NCBI GenBank assembly: GCA_902798285.1
Contig: CADBVZ010000020.1
Coordinates: 1-64,000, forward strand
DNA from: an uncultured Prevotella sp.
Lineage (GTDB): Bacteria > Bacteroidota > Bacteroidia > Bacteroidales > Bacteroidaceae
Direction of reading: 5' to 3'
DNA: 64,000 nucleotides
Made by a program: the position numbers and the translations under genes. Below the pieces are notes generated by a model. The model was not told where the DNA came from. It saw only the letters and a list, made by a program, of their open reading frames with translations, and made no database searches. Positions 16,615-24,997 of the stretch are shown here, piece by piece; position 1 is the first letter of the stretch; every line of letters begins with the position of its first letter.

Positions 16615-17268
16615 ATGGAATTTTTCGCTTTATCTAACGATTTCTCGATGATGTTCATCCGACTGCTCATCAATGTGCTGGTCACATGGTTTATCATCGA
16701 TCGTCTGTATTTCAAGAAGAGCCAGCGACGTGACTTCTATTTCACGTATATGCTCATCTCGATGGCCATTTTCTTCATCGTGTTTTTCATGATCTTCGTG
16801 CTCGAGGATATGAAGGGCAAGACCTCGATGGGTGTGGGTATCGGTCTCTTCGGAATCTTCTCCATCATGCGCTATCGTACCGATGCTATGCCAGTGCGCG
16901 AGATGACTTATCTCTTCGTTATTATCGCCCTCTCGCTGGTGAATGCCGTATCGGTGAATGTGCCTATCTTCGAGGTACTGTTGACGAATGTTGTCATGAT
17001 TCTGGCCGTATGGCTGTGCGAGATGCATCTTAAGTCGCGCCCCTCGAAACTGATCCAGTACGACCGCATCGAACTCATTACCCCCGATCGTCGTGAGGAA
17101 CTCAAGGCCGATCTCGAGAAGCGTCTGGGTGTGAAGGTGAAGCACATCGAGGTAGGATCCATCGATTTCCTGCGCGATATGGCTATGCTGCGCGTTACCT
17201 ATGAGGGTACGTCCAACAGCGTCGACGAAGTGCCTAAGCTCTCAAAAGACCAACTCAAAGAATTCTAA
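16615..17268 (+). CDS. DUF4956 membrane protein
   Basis: A 217-residue protein with three to four membrane helices (about 14-33, 46-66, 75-90, 95-130) and a C-terminal cytoplasmic ferredoxin-like domain (about 140-217; DLEKRLGVKVKHIEVGSIDFLRDMAMLRVTY). The central FGIFSIMRYRTDAMPVREMTYLF is the DUF4956 signature. The family accompanies VTC polyphosphate polymerases and probably helps export or membrane-couple polymer synthesis; that is inference from co-occurrence. 11 bp after VTC and 11 bp before DUF2490. Confidence 0.85.
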   Translation: MEFFALSNDFSMMFIRLLINVLVTWFIIDRLYFKKSQRRDFYFTYMLISMAIFFIVFFMIFVLEDMKGKTSMGVGIGLFGIFSIMRYRTDAMPVREMTYLFVIIALSLVNAVSVNVPIFEVLLTNVVMILAVWLCEMHLKSRPSKLIQYDRIELITPDRREELKADLEKRLGVKVKHIEVGSIDFLRDMAMLRVTYEGTSNSVDEVPKLSKDQLKEF

Positions 17269-17279
17269 AGTTGATTGAA

Positions 17280-18059
17280 ATGAAGAAGCTATTTTATTTT
17301 CTCATTTTCTCATTATCTCATTTGAGTGCGAGCGCTCAATCAGATGATTTCGGACTCGACTTCTCGCTCGAGGCCCAGAAGAAACTCTCCAAGCAGTGGA
17401 GCATCTCACTCGAGGGTGAATACCGCTCGCGTAACAATGCCAAGACCAACGATCGTTGGAGCATCGGGTTGGGCGTAGATTATAAGGTGGCCAAGTGGCT
17501 CAAGGCTTCGGCTGGCTATACTTTGCTTTACGATAACAACGAGCGGATATCATACTTCGAACGTACCGACGACGCTGTACTCGAGGGCGATGCCGAGGTT
17601 GGCGATCCTAAGAAGTGCGCCCAGTATTGGGGCACGCGCCATCGCTTCAACGTATCCCTCACCGCTAGTCAGAAGTGGGGCGACTTCAAGTTCTCACTCC
17701 GCGAGCGCTGGCAGTACACCTATCGTCCTGAATACACCGTTGATGAGCGTTGGAGTTACCTCGATCAGGCCTACGATGGCAAACAGCATATTTACTCAGG
17801 TAAGGGTAAGAATGTGCTCCGCAGCCGTTTGCAGGTGGAGTATAGTAAGAAGAAGTTGCCCGTTACGCCTTATGCTAACGTGGAATTCTTCAATGCCTGG
17901 AGCCTGCAGAAGACGCGTTTCACCGCTGGTCTCGATTGGGACATCTCCAAACAGCACACCCTTGGTGCTTTCTATCGTTACCAAAGTGTTCGTAACGACG
18001 ATGACGACAACGAGCCCAACTGCCATCTCCTGGGCGTAAGCTATAAGTTCAAGTTCTAA
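17280..18059 (+). CDS. DUF2490 outer-membrane protein
   Basis: A 259-residue exported protein with a signal peptide (YFLIFSLSHLSASA|Q) and repeated amphipathic strands (WSISLEGEYRSR, WSIGLGVDYKV, LKASAGYTLLYD, FKFSLRERWQYTYR, ending LLGVSYKFKF with a terminal Phe), as expected for a DUF2490 barrel. ATG at 17280 is chosen over the TTG at 17271. The signal-peptide core is encoded by three octamers TTTTCTCA. It is last in the polyphosphate operon, so it may link polymer or phosphate traffic to the outer membrane; speculative. Confidence 0.8.
   Translation: MKKLFYFLIFSLSHLSASAQSDDFGLDFSLEAQKKLSKQWSISLEGEYRSRNNAKTNDRWSIGLGVDYKVAKWLKASAGYTLLYDNNERISYFERTDDAVLEGDAEVGDPKKCAQYWGTRHRFNVSLTASQKWGDFKFSLRERWQYTYRPEYTVDERWSYLDQAYDGKQHIYSGKGKNVLRSRLQVEYSKKKLPVTPYANVEFFNAWSLQKTRFTAGLDWDISKQHTLGAFYRYQSVRNDDDDNEPNCHLLGVSYKFKF
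17297..17320. repeat. Octamer array in the DUF2490 signal peptide
   Basis: Three 8-bp units TTTTCTCA, TTTTCTCA, TTATCTCA coding for the hydrophobic core of the signal peptide. Confidence 0.7.
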
Positions 18060-18064
18060 TTGTC

Positions 18065-18096
18065 GGTTACATGGTTACAGCTGTAACCATGTAACC
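18065..18096. repeat. 32-bp perfect palindrome, copy 1
   Basis: Half-site GGTTACATGGTTACAG is followed by its exact reverse complement, 5 bp after the DUF2490 stop. GGTTACA(T/G) is itself repeated inside each arm. No T-run follows, so it is a weak candidate for an intrinsic terminator. The region 18060-18453 holds no gene; it contains this palindrome, a second copy, and a 22-bp tandem array. Confidence 0.9.
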
Positions 18097-18185
18097 TTTC
18101 TGCCTCAGTTTGTTAGATAATAATAACGTAAACATCTGAAAGACAGATTGTTACTAGAGAATAATAACTGCTTTTAATACTCTGC

Positions 18186-18217
18186 GGTTACATGGTTACA
18201 GCTGTAACCATGTAACC
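18186..18217. repeat. 32-bp perfect palindrome, copy 2
   Basis: Base-for-base identical to the palindrome at 18065-18096, 121 bp further on. The sequence between the two copies includes two AATAATAAC stretches and no open frame of note. Confidence 0.9.
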
Positions 18218-18328
18218 ATATGTACCATAATACACATGTAAGACCTATTTCCTGAGGGATAAAAACAGAAGGATGCAGGGGCAAACTATTATCTAAGCAG
18301 GGAGAAAGTACGTACTAAACTATCGTTT

Positions 18329-18392
18329 GCCTATACCCAAACGATTATTCGCCTATACTCAAACAATCGTGCGCCTATACTCAAATTGAAAC
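18329..18392. repeat. 22-bp tandem repeat, three units
   Basis: Units start GCCTATAC(C/T)CAAAC at 18329, 18351 and 18373 with a 22-bp period; the third diverges after CAAA. The first unit sits in an inverted repeat ATCGTTTG / CAAACGAT. No spacers, so not a CRISPR. Confidence 0.85.
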
Positions 18393-18453
18393 GTATTAAT
18401 TTTGTATGTGCACTTAGTACAGCCCCACTTCAAAAACACAGGGTCTGCTTAAA

Positions 18454-19368
18454 TTAGATGAATTTGTGGAAGAAAGATTTCTTGCTGGTGGTTTGGCTGT
18501 TTTCGTATTTGTCGATGGCCGGTAGCGTTTTTTGGCGGCCAATGGCGATTAGTTTCTCCGATTTATCGAAATCGAAGGTGCCATAACGGTTCATCTGGAT
18601 ATCTATCAGAATATCAGGGTTCATGAGTTGAGCCATGAGGATGGAGTTCTGCCTGATCATCAGGGAGCTGGCACGCGAAAGAACCGTGTAATAGTTGAAG
18701 TCGATATTGTCGGGTATCAGCATGTCGAGTATCTTTGTTTTCAGCGATGCATCGCTTTTTTGAATCGCAGTCAGTCTCTGCTGCTCATCCCACTGCGCCT
18801 TGTAGTCATGGCCGCTCACGTCAATGCCCACCAGAATATCTCCGGCCTGGCGTTTAACTCGATTCAGCGGGAGCGGATTGATCACACCGCCGTCTATCAA
18901 TATCATATCATCACGTTGCACAGGTTCGTAGAACGAGGGTAGGGATATGCTGGCGCGAATGGCCTGAAACAAACTGCCTTTGTTGAAAAGTACCTCTTTT
19001 CCCGCTTTCAGGTCTGTAGCAACGGCACAATATGGAATAGGCAGATCCTCTATATTCACATCGGGCACGAATTCCATGATGGCCTCGATGATGCGCGTAC
19101 CTTTCACGATATGGTTGAGCGATAGCGAGAAATCGATAAGACTCAGCATCTTCTTTCTGTCGATGGTTTTCATCCATTCGCGAAACTCGTTCAGCTTGCC
19201 TGCGGCATACACACCACCAACGAGGGCTCCCATAGAGCAACCTGCTATTGAAGTGATTTTGTAGCCTTGTGCCTCGAGTTCTTCAATGGCACCGATATGT
19301 GCCAATCCTCTGGCGCCACCACTCGACAGCGCCAATGCCACATTTTTAGTCTTTACCTGTTTTGCCAT
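18454..19368 (-). CDS. Patatin-like phospholipase family protein (RssA-type)
   Basis: A 304-residue patatin-fold serine hydrolase. It has the oxyanion loop SSGGARGLAHIG (about 15-26), nucleophile Ser45 in GCSMG, and the dyad Asp159 in LIDGG. There is no signal peptide, so it is probably cytoplasmic or peripheral and acts on membrane lipids. It resembles E. coli RssA and YchK. It stands between a repeat-rich region downstream and the aldA terminator upstream. No clear promoter box was found in the 65 bp before it. Confidence 0.88.
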   Translation of the reverse strand: MAKQVKTKNVALALSSGGARGLAHIGAIEELEAQGYKITSIAGCSMGALVGGVYAAGKLNEFREWMKTIDRKKMLSLIDFSLSLNHIVKGTRIIEAIMEFVPDVNIEDLPIPYCAVATDLKAGKEVLFNKGSLFQAIRASISLPSFYEPVQRDDMILIDGGVINPLPLNRVKRQAGDILVGIDVSGHDYKAQWDEQQRLTAIQKSDASLKTKILDMLIPDNIDFNYYTVLSRASSLMIRQNSILMAQLMNPDILIDIQMNRYGTFDFDKSEKLIAIGRQKTLPAIDKYENSQTTSKKSFFHKFI

Positions 19369-19394
19369 TGTTCAACCAATTATTGATTAAAAGA

Positions 19395-19421
19395 TTTCCC
19401 CGCCAATTGACGGCGGGGAAA
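19395..19421. terminator. Terminator after aldA
   Basis: Inverted repeat TTTCCCCGCC / GGCGGGGAAA with a 7-base loop between aldA and the patatin gene; on the minus strand it is followed by TCTTTTAAT. Confidence 0.75.
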
Positions 19422-19433
19422 CCCTATGAGAGA

Positions 19434-20876
19434 TTACATATCCTCGTAAGTATCGAGATAGGTGACGTGGGTAACGAGGTATTCCTCTACGCCGTGCTTA
19501 CCATCGGCACCACCGATACCACTCTTCTTCACACCAGCGTGGAAGCCCTGAATAGCCTCGAAGTGCTCGCGGTTGATGTAGGTCTCGCCAAACTCCAGTT
19601 CGCGGCAGGCCTTGGTGGCGATGTTCAGATCCTTGGTGAAGATAGAGGATGCCAGACCGTATTCGCAGTCGTTAGCCCAAGCGATGACCTGATCGATAGT
19701 ATCGAACTCAACCAGCGGAATTACAGGACCGAATGTCTCCTCGTGGATGATGTCCATATCCTGACGGCAGTCGTCGAGCACGGTGGCGGCATAGAAGTAG
19801 CCCTTGGTGCCTACGCGCTGACCACCACAGAGCAGCTTGGCTCCCTGTTTGATGGCGCGCTCCACCTTCTCGGTGACACTCTCCAAGGCGCGCTGCTCTA
19901 CCAGCGGACCCATATCCACGCTCTCGTCCTTGCAAGGATCGCCCACCTTCACGGCCTTCATCTTCTCAACGAGAATCTTCGTGAACTCGGCCTTTACCTC
20001 TTTCTGAACATATACGCGCTCAGCATTGTTGCAGATCTGACCGTTATTGCCGATACGGCTGTCGACGATCCACTGGGCTGCACGCTCCAAATCGGCATCC
20101 TTGCAAACGATGGCAGGAGCCTTACCGCCCAACTCGAGGCTCACCTTGGTGATGTTCTTCGAGGCGGCAGCCATGATGCTGGCTCCAGCGCCTACGGAAC
20201 CTGTTACGCTCACGATGTCAATTTTAGGCGAGCCGGCCATCTCGTTGCCGATGACACTTCCTTTACCCGTTACGATGTTGATAACACCAGCGGGCAGACC
20301 AGTCTCAGCAACTACCTTAGCGAACTCAGTACAGTTCTCGGGTGTAAGCTGTGAGGGCTTGATGACGATGGTACAGCCTGCGATGAGCGCAGCACCGGCC
20401 TTGCGGGCGATGAGGAAGAAGGGGAAGTTCCAGGGCAGGATACCTGCTACCACACCGATGGGCTTCTTCGTCAACAGAATGGTCTCGTTAGGACGGTCCG
20501 AAGGGATAATCTCGCCCTCAATATGACGAGCGAATGTAGCCATGTACTCGAAATAGGCAATGGTGGCACCCACCTCGATAGAGGCCCATGTACGGGTCTT
20601 ACCCTGCTCACGCATGATAATCTCTGTGAACTCCTTCTCGCGCTTCTTAATGCCTTCGGCCATCTTCAGCAGATAGCCGGCGCGTTCGATGGCGGGCGTC
20701 TTGGCCCAGGCCTTCTGGGCAGCACGAGCAGCGTCGAGGGCACGATTCACGTCCTCGATGGTTCCCTCGGGCTGGCGAGAGATAACTTCCTCGGTTGAGG
20801 GGTTCAACACGTCGATCCACTGGCCGTTGCTGCTATTGCAGAACTGACCGTTGATGTACATCTGTAAATCTTTCAT
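19434..20876 (-). CDS. aldA: Lactaldehyde/glycolaldehyde dehydrogenase-type aldehyde dehydrogenase
   Basis: A 480-residue NAD(P)-dependent aldehyde dehydrogenase. It has NAD-binding PWNFPFF and TGSVGAG, general base Glu248 (LELGGK), nucleophile Cys282 (NNGQICNNAERV) and HEETFGPV near residue 375. Spacing and the NNAERVYV context match E. coli AldA, which oxidises L-lactaldehyde and glycolaldehyde from fucose/rhamnose catabolism. It is the last gene of the operon that starts near 26020, 38 bp after dsbD, and is closed by the terminator at 19395-19421. Confidence 0.88.
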   Translation of the reverse strand: MKDLQMYINGQFCNSSNGQWIDVLNPSTEEVISRQPEGTIEDVNRALDAARAAQKAWAKTPAIERAGYLLKMAEGIKKREKEFTEIIMREQGKTRTWASIEVGATIAYFEYMATFARHIEGEIIPSDRPNETILLTKKPIGVVAGILPWNFPFFLIARKAGAALIAGCTIVIKPSQLTPENCTEFAKVVAETGLPAGVINIVTGKGSVIGNEMAGSPKIDIVSVTGSVGAGASIMAAASKNITKVSLELGGKAPAIVCKDADLERAAQWIVDSRIGNNGQICNNAERVYVQKEVKAEFTKILVEKMKAVKVGDPCKDESVDMGPLVEQRALESVTEKVERAIKQGAKLLCGGQRVGTKGYFYAATVLDDCRQDMDIIHEETFGPVIPLVEFDTIDQVIAWANDCEYGLASSIFTKDLNIATKACRELEFGETYINREHFEAIQGFHAGVKKSGIGGADGKHGVEEYLVTHVTYLDTYEDM

Positions 20877-20914
20877 AACTTGTTTTTGTTTTAAGTAGAT
20901 AATGTTTGATATGT

Positions 20915-22993
20915 TTAACGTTTATAACGTTCTAAACCCTGTTTCAGGAATTGGATGTAGCCTGCGATGTCCTCGTTATAGGCGCGACTGGCGGCCAGAG
21001 GCTTGCCATCATTGTCGAGCATCACGTAGAAGGGCTGGGCATTGGCGCCAAACTTATGGCTCTGCAGATAGCTCCACTTGGCACCAACGGTGCGAAGGGT
21101 CTTGCTGTTGCCCTGAGCATCGGTCACTATGAACGGTTCTTGGAGTGGTGTCTTGTCGTCCACGTAAACCGAGATGAGAACGAAATCCTTCATCAGCATA
21201 TCGGCTACGGTAGGATCGGTCCACACAGCTGCCTCCATCTTACGGCAGTTTACGCAACCAAAGCCTGTAAAGTCTATCAATACGGGCTTGCCTTGGGCAC
21301 GGGCAGCCGCCATTCCTTCATCATAGTCGGTGTATTTGGCCTCCACTACTTTCGTGTTGAGGTTGAAGTCCTGTGTACTCATCGGTGGAGCAAAAGCGCT
21401 GACAGCCTTACACGGAGCGCCCCAGAGTCCAGGCACCATATAGACGGCAAAGGCCAGCGACACGAGACCACCCATGATGCAGATAACAGGCATGGGCTTA
21501 CGCTCACCTCCTATTTCATCGCTCTGGAATCGGAGCCAGCCGCAGAGGTATGCGCCTAAGAGGGCGAATATGACAATCCACAGCGAGAGGAATACCTCGC
21601 GATCGAGCAAATGCCAGCCATAGGCCAGATCGGCTACGGAGAAGAACTTCAGTGCAAAAGCCAACTCGATGAAGCCCAATACAATCTTCAGCGTGTTCAT
21701 CCAAGAGCCCGACTTAGGCGCCTGTTTGAGCCAAGAGGGGAACATGGCAAAAAGGGTAAAGGGCAAGGCGAGGGCTACGGCAAAGCCCAGCATGCCAAGG
21801 GCGGGGGCGAGCCAGTTGCCACTGGTGGTGGTCTCTACCAACAACAGTCCGATGATGGGCGCTGTGCACGAGAAGGATACGAGCACCAGCGTGAAAGCCA
21901 TCAGGAAAATGGAGAGGTAAGAGGTAAGGGGTGAGAGGTGAGAGCCTGATGACGCTTTGGCGGAGAGCTCTTCACTCTTCTGATCCACCTTGTTGGCCCA
22001 GCTATCGGGGAGTTTGATTTCGAACCATCCGAAGAAGGAGAATGCAAACACCACGAGCAACAGGAACAGGAAGATGTTGAATACAGCATTCGTCGACATG
22101 GCGTTCAGTGTGTCGCTTCCAAAGATGGCCGTGACGAGCAGTCCCAATGCCAGGTAGATAACGATGATAGAGACGCCATAGGTAAATGCATCGCGAATAC
22201 CCTTGCGCTTATCCTTACTACGCTTCAGGAAGAAACTTACTGTCATGGGGATGATAGGCCAGATGCAGGGCATGCACACGGCTAATAGTCCACCAATGAA
22301 ACCCATCAACAGTATATAAAGCAGACTATGGCTGGCAATATTGTCACTGCCACCCATGGCTTTGAGGTCATCAACAATAGGAGCCCAGAGGTCAGAGGTG
22401 AGAGGGGAGAGGGAAGAGGTGAGAGAAGTGCTGTCGGAGGCGAGAGAGTCCGTTTCCTCTCCTGAGTTCTTGACTTCATCCGTAACAACCGCCTTGGGTT
22501 CTTCCACCTTAGGTTCTTCTGCTTTGGGTTCCTCTGCCTTAGGCGAAACGCCGCTTACCTTCAGCTCTGCCTCTGATGGTGGCAGGCAGGATTCATCGTT
22601 GCAGGCACCATATTCGATATAACAGTCAATGTCGTACTTCGGTTTCGTGAAACGTATCTTCTGCACGAAGGTGACAACCTTCTCGAAGTAGCGCAGATTC
22701 ATCTCGAACAACTTGTCATACTGCTTTATCTCATTGCCTCTGGCTTGTAATTTGCCCACGAGTTCTGCACCTTCCATTTTCTGGGCATGGAAACTGGCGC
22801 TGATGGGACCATCGTCGCCCAGTCCTGTGGAGTACACATGCCAACCCGGATCGATAGTGGCCGAGAATATCAATTCTGCTTCGGCTCCTTTCAAGGGCTT
22901 CAGTTCAGATTTGAAGTGAACAGGATCCATCATCTGGGCATAGCCCATAATGAACGTGAGGCTGAATGTGATGAGTAGCAGTATTCTTTTCAT
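20915..22993 (-). CDS. dsbD: Thiol:disulfide interchange protein (DsbD-type)
   Basis: A 692-residue three-part reductant conduit. An N-terminal signal peptide and beta domain (about 1-150; YIEYGACNDESCLPP) precede a CcdA-like eight-helix membrane core (about 225-540; GLLAVCMPCIWPIIPMTVSFF) and a C-terminal thioredoxin domain with FTGFGCVNCRKM (Cys580, Cys583). It carries electrons from cytoplasmic thioredoxin to periplasmic partners. Two loops are heptamer-encoded: the linker (EEPKAEEPK run, then SLTSSLSPLTSDL) and the loop SGSHLSPLTSYL between helices. It overlaps the LytTR gene by 4 bp. Confidence 0.92.
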   Translation of the reverse strand: MKRILLLITFSLTFIMGYAQMMDPVHFKSELKPLKGAEAELIFSATIDPGWHVYSTGLGDDGPISASFHAQKMEGAELVGKLQARGNEIKQYDKLFEMNLRYFEKVVTFVQKIRFTKPKYDIDCYIEYGACNDESCLPPSEAELKVSGVSPKAEEPKAEEPKVEEPKAVVTDEVKNSGEETDSLASDSTSLTSSLSPLTSDLWAPIVDDLKAMGGSDNIASHSLLYILLMGFIGGLLAVCMPCIWPIIPMTVSFFLKRSKDKRKGIRDAFTYGVSIIVIYLALGLLVTAIFGSDTLNAMSTNAVFNIFLFLLLVVFAFSFFGWFEIKLPDSWANKVDQKSEELSAKASSGSHLSPLTSYLSIFLMAFTLVLVSFSCTAPIIGLLLVETTTSGNWLAPALGMLGFAVALALPFTLFAMFPSWLKQAPKSGSWMNTLKIVLGFIELAFALKFFSVADLAYGWHLLDREVFLSLWIVIFALLGAYLCGWLRFQSDEIGGERKPMPVICIMGGLVSLAFAVYMVPGLWGAPCKAVSAFAPPMSTQDFNLNTKVVEAKYTDYDEGMAAARAQGKPVLIDFTGFGCVNCRKMEAAVWTDPTVADMLMKDFVLISVYVDDKTPLQEPFIVTDAQGNSKTLRTVGAKWSYLQSHKFGANAQPFYVMLDNDGKPLAASRAYNEDIAGYIQFLKQGLERYKR
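21912..21946. repeat. Heptamer array in dsbD (membrane-core loop)
   Basis: Five units GAGAGGT, AAGAGGT, AAGGGGT, GAGAGGT, GAGAGCC on the plus strand; the coding strand reads as SHLSPLTSYL. Confidence 0.8.
22386..22427. repeat. Heptamer array in dsbD (periplasmic linker)
   Basis: Six units CAGAGGT, CAGAGGT, GAGAGGG, GAGAGGG, AAGAGGT, GAGAGAA; coding strand gives LTSSLSPLTSDL just before the membrane core. Confidence 0.8.
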
Positions 22994-23739
22994 TTGCCGA
23001 GGAATTTCTTGTTTAGATAATCATTGAAAGCGTCGCGGTAGTTGTCGCCAATGGGCAGATAGGTGTCAGCATCCATGATGACACGGTTCTTGTTGACCTC
23101 CTGAATCTGCTTGAGGTTAATGATATAAGAGCGATGGATGCGCATGAAATAATCCGGCAGCCGTTCCTCCATCTTTTTCATCGAAAGCAGGGTGATGATG
23201 GGCTTGGGCTGACTGTCGAGATGAATCTTCAGATACTCACTCATGGCCTCTACATAGCGGATGTCGCTAATGGCTATCTTTATTACCTTGTAGTCGGTCT
23301 TGACGAAGATGGAATCGTCGTCGTCAGAGGGGATTGGTGAGGGGTGAGAGGTGGTAGGAGTGGGGGCTGAAGTCTGTGGGACAGCCTCTATCCGTTCTTT
23401 CAGACGATTGGCCGCACGGCGGAAATCATCGAGTCCGAAAGGCTTCAGCAGATAATCGACGGCATTGATCTTAAAGCCCTCGACGGCATACTCGGAATAG
23501 GCTGTAGTAAACACCACGAGGGGTGGCGTGGCCAGCGACTTCACGAAATCCATACCATTCAAGTCGGGCATGTTGATGTCACAGAAGATGGCATCAACTA
23601 TCTCGTTGTTTAATATCTCGCGGGCCTCGGTGGCACTCTGGCACTGCCCGGCCAGTTCCAGGAACGGCACCTTTCCTATATACGTAGTCAACTGCTGTAA
23701 AGCTAGTGGCTCGTCATCGATAGCTAATACTCTTATCAT
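22990..23739 (-). CDS. LytTR-family response regulator
   Basis: A 249-residue response regulator. The receiver domain (about 2-120) has the acidic pair D8/D9, phosphoacceptor Asp54 (FCDINMPDLNG) and Lys in LLKPF. A LytTR DNA-binding domain follows (about 145-245; IFVKTDYKVIKIAISDIRYVEAMSEYLKIHL and IHRSYIINLKQI). The hinge (PQTSAPTPTTSHPSPIPSDDDDS) is partly heptamer-encoded. It overlaps the kinase gene upstream and dsbD downstream, each by 4 bp, so it is co-translated with its partner kinase. Confidence 0.93.
   Translation of the reverse strand: MIRVLAIDDEPLALQQLTTYIGKVPFLELAGQCQSATEAREILNNEIVDAIFCDINMPDLNGMDFVKSLATPPLVVFTTAYSEYAVEGFKINAVDYLLKPFGLDDFRRAANRLKERIEAVPQTSAPTPTTSHPSPIPSDDDDSIFVKTDYKVIKIAISDIRYVEAMSEYLKIHLDSQPKPIITLLSMKKMEERLPDYFMRIHRSYIINLKQIQEVNKNRVIMDADTYLPIGDNYRDAFNDYLNKKFLGK
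23329..23370. repeat. Heptamer array in the LytTR hinge
   Basis: Six degenerate units in register, including GGTGAGG, GGTGAGA, GGTGGTA and GGAGTGG; coding strand gives a Pro/Ser/Thr-rich hinge. Confidence 0.65.
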
Positions 23740-24989
23740 AGTGGTAATGTGAGTGTTACGGTGTAAGTATCTGCCCCGTCGTTCAGATCGAGGGTGTAGT
23801 TTTTGCCATAAATAAGATCGAGGCGCTGTTTCACGTTTGTGAGTCCTACACCGCCATGCTTGTCCTCCTCTGCCGGCTTCTTGCTATTCTTGCAGACGAA
23901 CTTGATTTCGTGGTCGCTGGCTGTCATGACGATGTCGATAAATGACTCCTGACGGTAGCTGACGCCATGTTTAAAAGCATTCTCCACAAACGTGATGAAC
24001 ATCAGTGGCGGCACTTCCTTGTTGGGAAGCGAGTCGGGCGTCTTCACACTGATCTTCACCTTATCAGTATAGCGTAGTTTCATCAGGGTGATGTAGTTCT
24101 GCAGGAAAGCTATTTCGCGATCGAGAGGTACGCCAGCCTTGTTGCCCTCATAGAGCACGAAGCGCATCATCTTCGAGAGTTCAAGAATGGTTGTCTTAGC
24201 CTTCTCGGGGTCGATGTCTACAAGAGCGTGGATGTTGTTGAGCGTGTTCATGAAGAAGTGTGGGTTGATCTGGTATTTCAGATACTCCAACTGCTGCTCC
24301 AGGTTCTCTTTCTCGAGTTCAGCCAGATGCTTCTGATCGCCGCGCTGCTTGAAGTAGAGTTTTACGCCTAAGTTCATGCCTAACATCAGGATGAGAATCA
24401 CCAGCGATATAATATCGTGCTGTCCCATAATAATGGGGGCGCGTTCATCCATGAATCTGCGTTCGCGGAAACGACGTGGACCATCGTCGTGGGCCTCGAA
24501 CTTGGCGATTTGGACTGAGTCTGGCATTGGGGGAGGACCATCAAAGTCGCCCTCTTCAAAATCGGGAGGCAGGGGTGGACGTTCGCCATCGAAATCAGGG
24601 CGTTCGCCTCTAAAGTCTTGACGCTCCTCTTTGAAGCTGGGGCGCTTGCCCTTCATCCTCAGTTCGGCTCTCGGCCCTCTGTTCCTGAAGTTGGGACGGT
24701 GATTGTACTGATAAACCTGGAAGATAACCACGATGACCAGACACAGACTGAGATACCATACCTTCTTCTGACGGTACACCAATAACGGAGCCATCAGGTG
24801 GTTATGAATCAGAAAGACAACGAAGAACACGGCATATTGTTTCCATACCGTGAATATCTCGTTCCAGTCGAAAGCAATGTCGGTATTGCTGGTGCGAACG
24901 GCCAGACTCAACACTGGTGCTATGAACAGCATGGCCCACAGCACCAGGTAAATAATTACTTCTTGTCGTTTATCTTTCTTGAATGACAT
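23736..24989 (-). CDS. LytS-type sensor histidine kinase
   Basis: A 417-residue membrane kinase of the His_kinase (HisKA_6-like) group. Helices lie at about 11-31, 50-70, 78-95 and 192-211. Phospho-acceptor His244 is in YQINPHFFMNTLNNI, and the ATP-binding part has ENAFKHG and GVGLTNVKQRLDLIYG. Between helices 3 and 4 is a very unusual ~90-residue charged, proline-rich insert (about 97-188) with repeated RPDF/GER/PPDFEEGDF motifs that may act as the sensor or a flexible tether. It is 8 bp downstream of the beta-helix protein gene and overlaps the LytTR gene by 4 bp. Confidence 0.92.
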   Translation of the reverse strand: MSFKKDKRQEVIIYLVLWAMLFIAPVLSLAVRTSNTDIAFDWNEIFTVWKQYAVFFVVFLIHNHLMAPLLVYRQKKVWYLSLCLVIVVIFQVYQYNHRPNFRNRGPRAELRMKGKRPSFKEERQDFRGERPDFDGERPPLPPDFEEGDFDGPPPMPDSVQIAKFEAHDDGPRRFRERRFMDERAPIIMGQHDIISLVILILMLGMNLGVKLYFKQRGDQKHLAELEKENLEQQLEYLKYQINPHFFMNTLNNIHALVDIDPEKAKTTILELSKMMRFVLYEGNKAGVPLDREIAFLQNYITLMKLRYTDKVKISVKTPDSLPNKEVPPLMFITFVENAFKHGVSYRQESFIDIVMTASDHEIKFVCKNSKKPAEEDKHGGVGLTNVKQRLDLIYGKNYTLDLNDGADTYTVTLTLPL

Positions 24990-24997
24990 TTAGTTGC

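Noticed and set aside
18329-18392. Possible CRISPR array
   Set aside because: The 22-bp units are directly adjacent with no spacers, only three copies, and no cas genes nearby.
19362-20354. 330-residue open frame on the plus strand opposite aldA
   Set aside because: Antisense shadow of a well-supported aldehyde dehydrogenase; caused by codon bias, with no domain recognisable.
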